Part shown: piece by piece, positions 1-10,773 of the stretch
Numbering within the stretch: the stretch's first letter is position 1
How the letters are laid out: every line of letters starts with the position of its first letter
Origin: Candidatus Opimibacter skivensis
GTDB taxonomy: Bacteria; Bacteroidota; Bacteroidia; Chitinophagales; Saprospiraceae
DNA length: 64,000 bases
Direction: 5' to 3'
NCBI GenBank assembly: GCA_016721905.1
Contig: JADKHH010000010.1
Location: forward strand, 124,001-188,000
Translations under genes and position numbers: made by a program
Notes under the pieces: model-generated
What the model was told of the DNA's origin: nothing
What the model saw: only the letters and a program-made list of their open reading frames with translations
Databases searched by the model: none

Positions 1-1
1 C

Positions 2-1643
2 GACTGGCAGGTTCAGTTTTTATGGTGGAACAGCGAAACACAAAGTAACTGGCGCGATGGTTACCTCCGGAGTGCTATTCTGGTGAAAGATCAGCACCAT
101 CTTGAAAACTGAAGGCCTATGTGGGATTATATCCTTTCCACCCAGGATGAAGACGGATACCTGGGAATTTATGATAAGGACCTTCGTTACAAATTCGATA
201 ACGAGAATGGAGAACTTTGGGCCAAGGCCACCTTGCTTCGTGGCTTGCTGGCGTGGTACGAATACTCAGGCGATCAAAACGTATTGACGGCCATTGAGCG
301 CGCTGCGCAAAACGTGATTGACAACTACCCGGTGGATAATTCGCATCCGTTCTATTCAAAACAGCCCAACGTTGGCGGAACATCTCATGGTTTAGCCATC
401 ACCGATGTGTTTGGGGCGTTGTACCGCATCACCGGCAATGCTGCGTACCGGGACTATTGTTTGTTCCTGTACAAAGATTTTTCAGAGAATGAACTCAATG
501 AATCCGCCCAGTATAAGAAACTCATCAATGATACGCTGCTGTTAAGTACACATGGAGTTCATGTCTATGAGCATCTGAGAAGCCTGACTGCAGCCTACTA
601 TGCTTCCGGTAACCCGGAATTAAAGCATGCACTCGATCAATTTCTGGAAAAGATTACCATGGAGACCACAGCTTCGGGCGCGGGCGTAGGCGATGAATGG
701 ATTGGCGGACGAAAAGCAGATGCTACCTCGCGTGGTTATGAGTATTGTTCCCTGCACGAATTGATGCACAGTTATCTGGAACTCATGTGCAAGTCCGGCA
801 ATAAACCATTGGCCGACAAGGCCGAAAAGATTTTCTAAATGCTGCGCAAGGCTCACGACATCCCACGCAACGGTGCATTGCTTACCTGAAGTCGGATAAC
901 TCCTATGCCATGACAGGGGGATTGAATGGGGACACCTCAGATAAAAATCAAACCAGGTATACATATTCACCGGTGCACCAGGAGGCAGCGGTTTGTTGTG
1001 TGCCGATGGCGGGTCGCATTGCGCCTTACTATGTTCAATATATGTGGCTCAAAGGCGATCGGTCGCTGGTGGCTTCGGTATTGGGCCCAAGCCGTATTGA
1101 AACTACCGTAGAGGGTAAACCGGTTGTTGTAGACGAGCAAACAAATTATCCGTTTGAGAATACATTCCGGTTTGTGGTTACGGCAGACTCCCGGTTTGCA
1201 CTGAAGATTCGTAAGCCAGATTGGGTTAAGAAGTTTACAGTATCTGAATCCTATCGGGAAGCGGATGGATTTATTGTGATTGATAAAACATGGAAGGGTA
1301 CAGAAAATGTGGATTGAATTTTAATGCTGAAGTTTTACCTCAAACCGATATCAACGGCGAGACATATTTTACCTGGGGTGCGCTGGTGTTGGCGACACCG
1401 ATTGAAAGCGTGGAGGAGAAAACGAAGTCATGGCCGGTGCCCGGGTTTTACAACTTGAAATATGCTCCTGGAAAACTTACGATATTTGAATATGCGGGTA
1501 AGCCTATAACCGCCAATGAACACGAACTTTCTTTCTTAACGGAGCTTTATAATCCGGATAAGCAGGTGGTTGAGCCTGTAGTATTGGTGCCGATGGCAGG
1601 GACTATTTTAAGGCAGGTTACATTTAAGACTTTCGCAAACTAA
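2..1643 (+). CDS. GH127-family (DUF1680) beta-L-arabinofuranosidase-like enzyme, 5'-truncated and frameshifted
   Basis: This is the C-terminal part of a glycoside hydrolase of the DUF1680/GH127 type; its N-terminus lies before the window. Known members remove terminal beta-L-arabinofuranose from glycans using a cysteine nucleophile held by zinc. The zinc site can be seen: a Glu-Tyr-Cys near 745 and a Cys-Cys pair near 990. The reading frame is broken. It runs in frame from base 2 to a stop at 110, continues 119-838, shifts one base at about 837 into the piece ending at 1317, and shifts again near the TT at 1314 into the piece ending at 1643. Adding one A near 108 and removing one G near 124 restores LEKLKAYVDYIL, which suggests sequencing error rather than decay. 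The GH13 gene follows on the same strand. The family call is firm; the exact substrate is not known. Confidence 0.8.
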
Positions 1644-1757
1644 TGGATTGCTTTGCTCGCCATGACTGATGCCTGAGCTTCATTCAAAAGTAGGTTGCTT
1701 GAAGATGAACAAAGCAACTCTGATATAAAAATATGTTTAACCCTTGATTTCAACCTT

Positions 1758-3295
1758 ATGAGAAAATGGATTTTCCTTCTTTGCATTCTTAGTTCAATCG
1801 CGTGTAACGCGCAGGAAGTCATTTATCATGTTTTTCAACGCAGTTTCTTTGACAGCAATGGTGATTGGCATGGTGACCTAAAAGGCATGGAGCAAAAGCT
1901 CGATTACCTGCAAGACCTGGGTGTAACCTCCGTGCTGCTGACACCGCTGTACTATTCAGCGTTTTATCACAACTACTTTGCAATAGACTTCGAAAAAATC
2001 GATCCCGAATATGGTCGGATGACAGAATACCTGAGCCTGGTGCGGGAAATTCATAAACGAAACATGAAGATCTACCAGGATGTTGAGATGCAGTACGTTA
2101 CGCAAGACCATCTATGGTATAAAGATTCGTTTGGAAATCCGAAGTCGGTATATAGCAAGTATGTGTATTACCTCGACAGCCTGAATGAAAGACCATTTTA
2201 CTTCTACAATGTTCCGGAGTTTACCACCTACGATGGATCGAAGCATAAAATTGCTGTAGTGAATATGAACAATCCGGACGTACTCAGGTATACGTATGAC
2301 ATACTGAATTTTGGTTGGATCCGAATCGGGATGGTAAATTTGATGATGGTGTTGATGGATTTCGGTTCGATCACATGATGGACGATCTGGATAATTTCCA
2401 TGTCATATCCAATCTGTTCAGTGATTTCTGGACGCCGCTCGTGCAAGACTTAAAGAGAACCAATCCGGATATCAAAATCATAGCCGAACAAGCCAACTGG
2501 TTTTCGCTGGGGCATGAGTATTTTAACCACGCAGAGGTTGATCGGGTTTTTGCATTTCACTTGAGTTGGGCCATTGAAAAACTTGATAAGGAAGAACTCA
2601 TCAAAGCAGCCGACAGCACGCTGACAAGGAATCCGGCAGGCAAAGACCAGATTGTTTTTATCGAGAATCATGATACCCGCAGAATCGCTTCTGTACAGGG
2701 TATGACTACAGAAAAACTCAAGGCAGCCGCCACACTAAACCTGCTGCTGGGTGGAGTGCCATTGATCTATTACGGCCAGGAATTAGGAATGACCGGTACA
2801 CAACAGAAAGGATCAACCGATGGCAATGACATTCCGATCCGGGAGGCGTTTGAGTGGTATGCAAATACAGAAGGCCCCGGGATGGCGTTTTGGTATAAGA
2901 ACACAGGCTCATGGTGGGATAGTACGAATGTGAGGCCCAACGACCTCATCTCACTGGAAGAGCAACAAGGCGATTCGGGTTCGCTCTTTAATCACTATAA
3001 AAAAATTATAGCGCTCAGAAAATCCAGCGATGCATTGGCGAATGGAGCTTATCGTTTAGCAGAAAATGATCAGGATGATTTCTTCAGTTTTATCCGCTAC
3101 ACGAGGGAAGAAACCGTTCTGGTGGTTCTTAGTTTATCGGATGTGCCAAAAAGTTTAAACGTAAAGATTGACCCGGAACAGAAGTTTAAAACGGCCGGTA
3201 GTTTGTTGAATCAGGAGTTAAGGAAACTCAGTGACAATCGACTCGTATTGGAGTTACCACCTTATGGATTGCAGGTTTTTAAACTTCAAGAATAG
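1758..3295 (+). CDS. Alpha-amylase family (GH13) secreted glycosidase, one frameshift
   Basis: A GH13 enzyme acting on alpha-glucans. The chosen start, MRKWIFLLCILSS, gives a signal peptide or lipobox (SIAC); an earlier in-frame ATG at 1695 would bury it. The barrel opens with VIYHVFQRSFFDSNGD. The GH13 catalytic regions are visible: DGFRFDH (nucleophile Asp, ~2365), IIAEQ (acid/base Glu, ~2480) and FIENHDTRR (~2660). The C-terminal beta domain ends in PYGLQVFKLQE. The frame shifts at the T run at 2309-2312: with one more T the protein reads LNFWLDPNRDGKFDDG without a break. It follows the GH127 gene and may share its transcript, suggesting a small carbohydrate-utilisation cluster. The exact specificity cannot be read from sequence. 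Confidence 0.88.
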
Positions 3296-4064
3296 ATAAG
3301 GTCATCAGGTAACACGCTTTCAAAGAAAGCCAGGGAGAATATAGGGCTAAAATTATCCTAACATAGGGTGAGCCGTACTGAAAACGGCAGCTAATCTTTA
3401 GCAGAGAGACTTCTTTATCAGACGACCTGCAAGACTGCTTCTTCTACGTTGGAAAAAATAATCTCAACCTTTACTTTGACCAAACATTCCGAATTCACAG
3501 GCTATTGAAGATTTTATAATATTGTCGGGATCCGCCGTGCTGCGCGGAGTCGAAGTATTCACTGCGGTTCGACTTGATCCATTCAGAGCCTTTTAGTATT
3601 GTAGGTTTTGAATCCCCAAACATCCATTCTAGGGTTTTGAATCCTCCAAATTTATTCTCGCCGGGTTTTCCCTTCCCTTAGCATCTTCAGCCCTTTAGTC
3701 TAGGTTTGAGCCCAATTATTCTCGCCGCCGCGCGCAGTTTGTCCCCTTTTCCCTTGTCTTAGCCTCTTCAGCCCTTTAGGTATTCTAAGGTTTTGAATTC
3801 TCCTAATTTTTCTCGCGCAACACCGCAACGCCGCACTCGCCCTCCTTGTCTTCAGCCCTTTAAGGTTCTAAGATTTTGAATCTCTCCAACGCCCAATTCT
3901 TTTCCTACTCTTCAGCCCTTTAAGTATTCTAAGATTTTGAATCCTCCAAATTTATTTATCGCGCAGAGACGCAGAGACGCAGTTTAATTACCCCCTTCCT
4001 CCATTCATCCTTTGCTCCATGCCCCTTGCTCCTTGCTCCTTGCTTTCATGCCTCTTTGACTTTT
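3296..4064. repeat. Non-coding interval with degenerate repeats
   Basis: No credible gene is seen here. From about 3585 to 3955 a phrase close to TTCAGCCCTTTAGTATT, followed by CTAAGGTTTTGAATC and CTCCAAATTTATT, recurs at least four times with drift (near 3590, 3690, 3770, 3850 and 3910). Short GC-rich pieces such as CGCAGAGACGCAGAGACGCAG (~3962) and a GGAGTCGAAGTATTC phrase (~3547) also occur. Related GAGTCGAAG pieces appear near 26320 and, inverted, near 50643. The segment separates two convergent transcription units and may collect repeats without function. Confidence 0.55.
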
Positions 4065-7000
4065 TTAGCGATTCACCACCACCCCACCCGCCAGGAAGGT
4101 CTGGCCACGATCATCAGACAGGAGGACAAAATAGTGGCCTTCAACAAGTGTATGAACATCCAACACCGACTGACGGGTACCGGTTTCGGTAGCCATTTTT
4201 TGGTGGAGGACCTCTCTTCCTAACAAATCACAAATCCTGATCGTATAACTGCCGGCATTGCCTGTCACATTGATATGTAATTCATCCGACACCGGATTGG
4301 GATATAGTGTCACCGATGCTTCTGAAGTCAATACAATGGTACCTGTTACCGGTGTGAATTCACCAGGTGTACCACCAGCATGGTCGCTGGGCTGCCAACT
4401 GGTCGCGAAGTGATTGTCAAGTGTTGAGGACACCAGCTCGAGTGACCTTCCCTGGAGTGTATTGCTCTCAGGCCAGGGCGCATGATTGTTGTACCTCACA
4501 AAATCCACTAACAATCCATTGCCATCAAAAAGATAAATGACCTCACCCTCATTGCGCAACTTACCATCTGTCCATTGATAGACAGGATAAGATGCGCCAT
4601 TGAAATTGGAAGCTGTCTTTGCTATCACCACCACACTACCAGGTGCTATGGATGCACCGTTTGGGAAAGTAAAATCCACCGCAGCTGAAATTGTATATCC
4701 TGCCAGGTTGACCGCAGTCGTGCCAGGATTATAGATTTCCAAAAATTCGCCGGTAGCGGTAAGCGTATCATTGTAGAGTATTTCGGAAATCATCAGCATG
4801 GGCCGGCCATCATAAACCGGCAACGAAGCGGATCCAAGATTACTTCCCCCGGCACCAAGGCCAATCGCTGGGCTATTGGGCAGAAGATCAAAATCATACC
4901 GTGTAGGATTGACGAAATGCGGATCGGTGTTCCAGTTGCCAGGACTACTGATGGAATCGAGATCTGAAAGGCATCGCGTCAAAGTCAGTCCAGAATAACT
5001 ATCAAAAACATAAGCATCGACCGACGCATTGCTGACGATGCAATCTGTGATGCTGCCCGAACCACCAAGATGACCCGGATTCTTTTCATACGCGGAGACG
5101 CCTTGTTGATTTCCATACAAGGTACAATGCTCCACATTAGCAACACTCTCATCCTTGAGCGCAATTCCGATGGCGGTATGCGCAATCACATTGTCCCGCA
5201 TCGTAGCGGTAGATTGCTGACCGACAGAAATCCCTTTGTCAAAACAATAGAAGATGCGGTTGTTTTCAATCAACAGGTCTTGGCACTGCTCGCCGATATC
5301 CAATCCATCGCAGTTGTCGCCACGGAAATCATGGATGAGGTTGTTGCGTATCACCCCGCCTATCACACCATCATAATCAATCGCATCCATATCGGGTTGT
5401 ATGCCGCCTTCGAAGGTGCAGTTTTCAACCACGGCGTATCCTTGTTTTACGTTGATGCAATCTCCTGTCACAGATGACCTGAGTCGTGAGTTGGTCATCA
5501 CCACGTCTGAAAAACGGGCGAAGACTGGATTGTCATCCACATCGGTCAGGTCAAGATGATCAAGATGAATATCAGCATGATAGGCACTGATGGCTGCGGG
5601 AAAATACAACCGGTTTGATCCCGCAGATGCATGCACGACGCTCACATAGGACATGGAGGAGGAAGCAGTCGTGTTTTTGAAAAAGATACCACCCCATGTT
5701 TCATTCGGTACAATGTTTTTCAAAACGATCGGTGCCTGTTCGGTACCATTCATTTGCACATCGCCGAGTATCCAGAGGTTGGCCTGCGGAGGGAAATGAA
5801 TTTCCACACCAGGGTCAACCGTCATTGTTACACCAGGTGATACAACCACATCACCTGCAGCGATGTATGGCGAACAGTCGAGTGTCAGTGTTTGATTTTG
5901 ACGGATCGTATCCGGAAGTGTGCCGCAGGTACCATCAGATTCGAGCACTGCTCGCAGGGTCACTGCATTTGTATCAAGTACGACATCCAACACGGCATTC
6001 GTTCCGATGATTTCGGGAGTGCCGTACGTGATGGTCTGAAGTTCGAAATCAAAACTGATGTCCGAACTCGTAACATCTGACTGGTGAATTTCTACCGCAA
6101 TGATATTTTCACCGGCAACCAATGCAGTTGTGGGCAGGGTCGAGTTCATTCCATGCGTTTTCAGCGGTGCCGGAGACTGAGCTGAGTGCAAGGGTGCCGA
6201 ATGAAATTGCCGATGGCGCGGCAGGCAGGTTGATCCGCCAGATTTCATGTCCATTGAGATAGACGACTGCACCATCATCCACCAGCAATCGAGCATGAAG
6301 GCCAGATAAAGCAGTGGGGTCAAGCTACATCAAGCGTGGTTCTGAAATAATAGGAAGGCGTCTTATTGCCCGCATCGCCACCGAAACTCAACGTAGTGGC
6401 TTCATCGTTGTCGCCATAGCCCAGTTGCGCAGCGCCGCTGGTCCATGCGGCATCATTGAAAGAGGGTTGATTCCAATTCACGGGTGGCGCAGTTGCTGCA
6501 TCGCTGAATCGCCAGGTACTGCCGGCAGGTAAGATCGTATTGAGGATATTGTTTGATTTTTCCCAGCGTACGAAGTTGAAGCCTGGTTTTGCTTCCGCTG
6601 TCAGCGTGAAGGGGCGGCTCTGAATATATTTCCCTGACCATGGATACGAGGGCACTTTCATATCATGGAGTCGGATAAATCCATGTGCGGCATCACTCAC
6701 TTCGAGTCTCAGTGAGGAACTTCCCGCAAGACCAAAGAAAGAACTGAGATCATCAAACATAAATGTATTGCGCAACACACCGAACTGTTTCAGTTTCGCG
6801 ACTTCATTTTCCCAGAATGTGATAGATGGGATCGCGTCACCATAGCTTGACGTCGTACCTAGCCAGCGGGCGATTTGATTGGGCATTTCGGGGCGTATCC
6901 ATTGGGCATGCAGATCTACACGTCGGTTGATCGTAACCGGATTGAAGGTGATAAACAAGTGATCGGCAAAGCGGGTGATAAAACGTTGCTTGAATGCCTC

Positions 7001-8644
7001 ATTTTCCAACATCTTACGAAGGAAGAGCGTGGCCCAGGCTGGATTACTGTATTCAGGGCCAGTGAGGGAGGTAGCCCAGTCCATAGCGGTGCCGTTGGCA
7101 TTGTCTACGTTGAAGCCACGGTCATAGTCGTGCAGCAGCCAGCGCCAGCGACCTGTCGGGGATTGTTTGCGCACCAGGGAAATATTGTGTCCCCAGCTCG
7201 TATTGGCCACAAAGATCTGGGAGATGATGTAGTCTGTAAAATTTCGGGTATCGGCTATGGCATCGAGCGCGGCGAAGGAGGCATCGCTTTGTACGCCGGC
7301 AGTGAGCATCGCGACCAATTGCTGATAGGCGATGTCGTTTCCTTCCTTGATCTCCGCGTTGTTTTCGATATAGTCAAGGCTGTCCGGGTCGATCGAGTGA
7401 TAATATTCGGTGTATTCTGCGTCTTGTTTTTCGCGGATGTTTTGGATGCCGAAATACTGCCCGTTGATATAGACCAGACAGGGTCGAAAATCCTGGTCAT
7501 CCATGTCTGTAGCCTGGTCGATGAGGCCTTGCATCATGCCATCGCGAAACATCGTGTATGACCAGTCATTGCCTGAGCAGCGCAGGACGATGTCGCCAAA
7601 GCGAGTGCGTGGATTGTCAGGAAAAAGTTGATAGTCGAAGTGGCCTGAGCCATATTGCCCGCGGGAGTAGATATTCAATAATTTCTGGGGCAGGATCCAG
7701 GCGTTTTGTCCACCGACCTGGATGCCGGCGTCATGATGGAAACCTGCCAAACCATCCGGCTCGTAAAACTCGAGATGAACGGGATACTCCCATGTTGGCT
7801 TAAAGTCCTGCACGTATAGACCGCTGTCAGCGGCAAAGAAATAATCCGGATCTGAGGAGAGGGACAGCACTGGAAGGCCTCGCTGATCAAAACCTTCATT
7901 GATAAAATAGGTATTGGTCACCGTTGGTCCTGGCAATTGACCAGCGTAAAACATCCGGGCTTTGACCACCGTCGTGGAATTGATCTGAATAGGTTGTGAA
8001 TAGACGGGGCTGGTTTCATTAGGTACAGCACCATCGAGGGTGTATCGTAGTGTGCCTGTGTTGTAGTTGTCTGCGATACTCACGGTGACAGTGCCGTTGA
8101 AAAATCCACCTGATATGGAGAAGATAGGTTCCTGGACAACATAATCCGAGAACAAGGTGCTGGTGTTATTACTCTTCCGTGGTGTGGGTAGGTTAAAAAA
8201 GCCCCAGGTTGATGCGCCGTTCGTTTCCCGGCCATAAGACACATCCGTCAGTTGAGCCGGAAAGGCAATGAAATCCACTTTTGTGCCGGCGTTGTTGTAC
8301 AGCGTTAGTTCTTCGCCATCGGCACTGAGACTGAAGCTGGTGTGGAGGCCGGTGCCAGTGCCGTCGGCCCAGATCAGGAGGAAGCTGTCGGCTGGTAAGA
8401 TGGTGCCGCTTGGGATGGACCATTCCGTGTTGTCGCCGCTGTCTGACAGTCTCCAACCGGAGAGGTTTACGGGGCTGGAGCCATCATTGAAGAGTTCGAG
8501 CCAGTCGCTGTATTCGCCATTATCCGGGTCGGCGATTGTGGAGGAGTTGGAGGCCTGGAGTTCATTGAGCAGGACCTGAGACCAGACAGGAGTAACCAAC
8601 AGTAGTAGACTGGCGGTGGCCAGTGGGTAAAGGTGTTTCATCAT
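4065..8644 (-). CDS. Secreted lamin-tail / CotH-kinase-like / beta-helix protein with T9SS domain, two frameshifts
   Basis: A protein of about 1,520 residues. In order: signal peptide ending PVWSQ; a first lamin-tail domain (VLLNELQASN, then YSDWLELFND); a chitobiase-C-like beta domain (LRYTLDGAVPNET); and a CotH-kinase-like domain with FRDGMMQGL, YFGIQNIREK and WLLHDYDRGFN. These are followed by a right-handed beta-helix (ENCTFEGG, IRNNLIHDF, IENNRIFY), a second lamin-tail domain (MISEILYNDT, GEFLEIYNPG) and a T9SS sorting domain (VTLYPNPVSDELHINV). It is probably exported by T9SS. The frame breaks at about 6327, where one extra T on the coding strand gives a stop, and is regained at about 6150; the intermediate frame reads LLVDDGAVVYLNGHEIW without a stop. 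CotH proteins can be kinases, but activity here is only inferred. Confidence 0.82.
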
Positions 8645-9145
8645 AACCCAAAAGAAAGTGGCGGGTTTTAAAGTGCCGAAGGTAGAAATAACCCCAGAGA
8701 TATGAGGGGGTATCAGCTAATAGAGGAAATCCGGGTGAACTTGTAACAAGGGTCGTGAAGAAAAAAGGAAGGCGTCTGGGTATGTTGATTAATACCTAAC
8801 TTTAGTTCTGAACCAAATACCTTAACACCAGAAACCGGCTTACAGGCTGACAGAAGAATATCGACGCTTGAGGTTGTCCGACGGAAATGTGCGTGGCATA
8901 CATTTAAAAAACGCATGCTTCGACTGCCACGCGCACATCCTCCTACTCCCGCTCAGCGATGGCTTTGACTTGTCGCCAAGAGCATCTTAAAAAACGCAAT
9001 AAAAAAGCTCTGAGAATCAGTTGTGGACTTTTGCATTTGGTGACGACAATACAAATGTTACCCACCATAAAAATGACAGCGATGCCGAAACAAAAAACTG
9101 ATAGATGTCATAAAAAATGAGTTTGAAATTTAAAATTTCAATGCC
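8645..9145. other. Intergenic region between divergent genes
   Basis: About 500 bases without a supported gene, lying between the divergently transcribed genes at 8644 (minus) and 9146 (plus), so it should hold both promoters. Around 8925-8965 there is a piece (ATGCTTCGACTGCCACG, then CCCGCTCAGC) resembling one near 44405-44452. GAAATTTAAAATTTC at 9124-9138 is a perfect 15-base palindrome just before the start at 9146. I searched it by eye for a retroelement template repeat matching the end of the downstream gene and found none. Confidence 0.5.
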
Positions 9146-10321
9146 ATGAAAACAAAAACAAGTTTCTACCTTTTTTCATTTTTAGTTTTGGGAATGTGTT
9201 TAATGCTTACGGAAAGTTGTGATAAAGATGATGAACCAGTGCCAATATTAACCACTTCGGACGTAACTGAGATTACGCCCGTTAGTGCAAAATGCGGAGG
9301 CCATATTACTTCCAATGGCGGTGCTACCGTAACAGAACGAGGAGTGTGCTGGAGCACTGGACTAACCCCCACCATTGCCGATAGCAAAACCAGCGAGGTT
9401 CCAGGTACAAGCACTTTTACAAGTACAATCAGTGGATTAACCGCCGGTACAACCTACTATGTAAGGTCGTATGCAACCAATGCTAATGGCACAGGTTATG
9501 GAGCGGCTTTGTCGTTTCAAGCCTTTAACCTCTCTATTGTAATGGTAAGCATCCCTGGAGGCACTTTTACCATGGGCAGCCCAATCACAGAAGTGGATCG
9601 CTATCCTAACGAAAGCCAGCATGTGGTAACGCTCACTCCTTTCCGCATGAACAAATTTGAAATAACCAATACCCAGTTTGCTGCTTTTTTAAATGCCAAA
9701 AGTATAGGCAGCGATGGGCTTTATGCTGCTGGAACCTATCCAACTGAAGCCTTGATTTATACCAGTATGTACAATTACGACTTGGGCTTACATTACGCCT
9801 TGGGACAATGGGCTCCGGTTGTAGGTTACGAAAACCATCCTGTAAACAATGTAACATGGTATGGAGCTGCCGAGTTTGCAACTTTTATGGGAGGGCACCT
9901 GCCTACCGAAGCCCAATGGGAATATGCCTGCCGTGCAGGGACTACTACAACATTTAATACCGGTATTTGTCTAAACAATCTGCAAGCCAATTATAATTGG
10001 GCATATCCATATAACACCTGCACCAATACCAACATGACTTATCCGGGCAAAACACAGTCCGTAGGCTCTTATAGCCCCAATGCTTTTGGTTTGCACGATA
10101 TGCATGGCAATGTTTGGGAGTGGTGCAACGATTGGTATGGAACTTATTATATTGGTCCGCAAACCGACCCAACTGGTTCTGCTACGGGGTTGTCCCGCGT
10201 GATGCGTGGTGGTGGCTGGTTCGTCGGTGGTGCGGACGGCTGCCGCTCAGCCTTCCGCCTCTACGGCCCTCCAGACGGTTACAGCGACAATAGAGGTTTC
10301 CGCCTGGTGTCTCCCGAGTAA
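9146..10321 (+). CDS. Surface lipoprotein with FN3-like and FGE/SUMF1-fold domain; candidate DGR target protein
   Basis: The N-terminus is a lipoprotein signal (LTESC) followed directly by DKDDE, an acidic run of the kind that directs Bacteroidota lipoproteins to the cell surface. Residues ~35-125 form the FN3-like module common in this phylum (ERGVCWSTG, GTTYYVRSYATN). Residues ~130-391 are a formylglycine-generating-enzyme/SUMF1 fold (SIPGGTFTMGS, VNNVTWYGAAEFATF, LPTEAQWEYACRAG, GLHDMHGNVWEWCNDW). This fold is used both by protein-modifying or structural FGE-like proteins and by many diversity-generating retroelement (DGR) targets. The C-terminus (RVMRGGGWFVGG ... GFRLVSPE) sits where DGR variable regions lie and is much richer in G+C than the rest. 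No neighbouring reverse transcriptase was seen. A true sulfatase activator is less likely because no sulfatase gene is nearby. Confidence 0.85.
   Translation: MKTKTSFYLFSFLVLGMCLMLTESCDKDDEPVPILTTSDVTEITPVSAKCGGHITSNGGATVTERGVCWSTGLTPTIADSKTSEVPGTSTFTSTISGLTAGTTYYVRSYATNANGTGYGAALSFQAFNLSIVMVSIPGGTFTMGSPITEVDRYPNESQHVVTLTPFRMNKFEITNTQFAAFLNAKSIGSDGLYAAGTYPTEALIYTSMYNYDLGLHYALGQWAPVVGYENHPVNNVTWYGAAEFATFMGGHLPTEAQWEYACRAGTTTTFNTGICLNNLQANYNWAYPYNTCTNTNMTYPGKTQSVGSYSPNAFGLHDMHGNVWEWCNDWYGTYYIGPQTDPTGSATGLSRVMRGGGWFVGGADGCRSAFRLYGPPDGYSDNRGFRLVSPE
10201..10317 (+). other. Candidate DGR variable region (3' end of the FGE-fold gene)
   Basis: The last ~40 codons of the gene at 9146. In 10201-10320 I count 77 G or C out of 120 (64%), against 24 of 60 in 9661-9720 of the same gene. 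The positions that vary in FGE-type DGR targets are occupied by Phe, Val, Gly, Gly, Asp, Gly, Phe, Leu, Tyr, Gly, Asp, Gly, Tyr, Asp and Asn, and every one of these codons ends in C or T. That is what adenine-directed mutagenesis of AAC/AAT codons would leave. Fixed positions (GGGW, CRSA, GFRLV) match the family frame. No template repeat or reverse transcriptase was found in the window, so this would be a distant target or only a family resemblance. Confidence 0.5.
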
Positions 10322-10646
10322 GCAGTGATTAATTCTGTCCTTCATTTTATGCTAAAATTTGTTTAGGTAAGTTTATAACTTAATAACTAAACTTATTTCT
10401 TCGCAGAAAAGTAATAATGAAAGAAGTACAGTGGGTAACACCAGATGTAGCCAATGGCGGATATTGAAGGGAATGGATAATTTTTTGTATAGAAGGGAAT
10501 ACTGCTATCTGGAAAATAACTAACTTGAATCGCCACTGCCTGCATCCTTGGTCGTTATATGACATCCTCCCGACAAAAATTCGTAAATCTTACTGTATAT
10601 GAGGAGGATTTGGTATTTTGGTATAGTAATCATAAAGCTTCAACAA
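10322..10646. other. Intergenic region downstream of the candidate DGR target
   Basis: About 325 AT-rich bases with no supported gene. A DGR template repeat or accessory gene could be expected here, but nothing resembles the variable region. There is no clear terminator hairpin. Confidence 0.4.
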
Positions 10647-10750
10647 TGAAGGCTTATGTAGTCAGCGTATTTCTTATTGCAGTATCCGACTTGTACGGAC
10701 AAATCCTATCTCTACCGGATTCCCTTTTTAAGCAACAATTAAATGAGTAG
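10647..10750 (+). pseudogene. Possible remnant of a secreted protein N-terminus
   Basis: A 34-codon segment reading MKAYVVSVFLIAVSDLYGQ followed by ILSLPDSLFKQQL, then a stop. A signal peptide followed by a phrase like 'I-P-D-x-x-F-K-x-x-L' is typical of the start of secreted leucine-rich-repeat proteins in Bacteroidota. Nothing of the rest of such a protein follows; the BNR-repeat gene begins within 25 bases. It could be a decayed gene, a chance open frame, or part of the untranslated leader of the next gene. Confidence 0.25.
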
Positions 10751-10773
10751 AATTGATGAGCATCTAAAAAATA

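Noticed and set aside
6875..7561. Plus-strand open frame of 228 codons
   Set aside because: It lies opposite the CotH-like domain, whose protein sequence is clearly the conserved one; the plus frame has no recognisable features.
8645..10773. DGR template repeat or reverse transcriptase next to the candidate variable region
   Set aside because: No segment on either side resembles the variable region with A-rich codons, and no reverse-transcriptase-like protein is encoded anywhere in the window.
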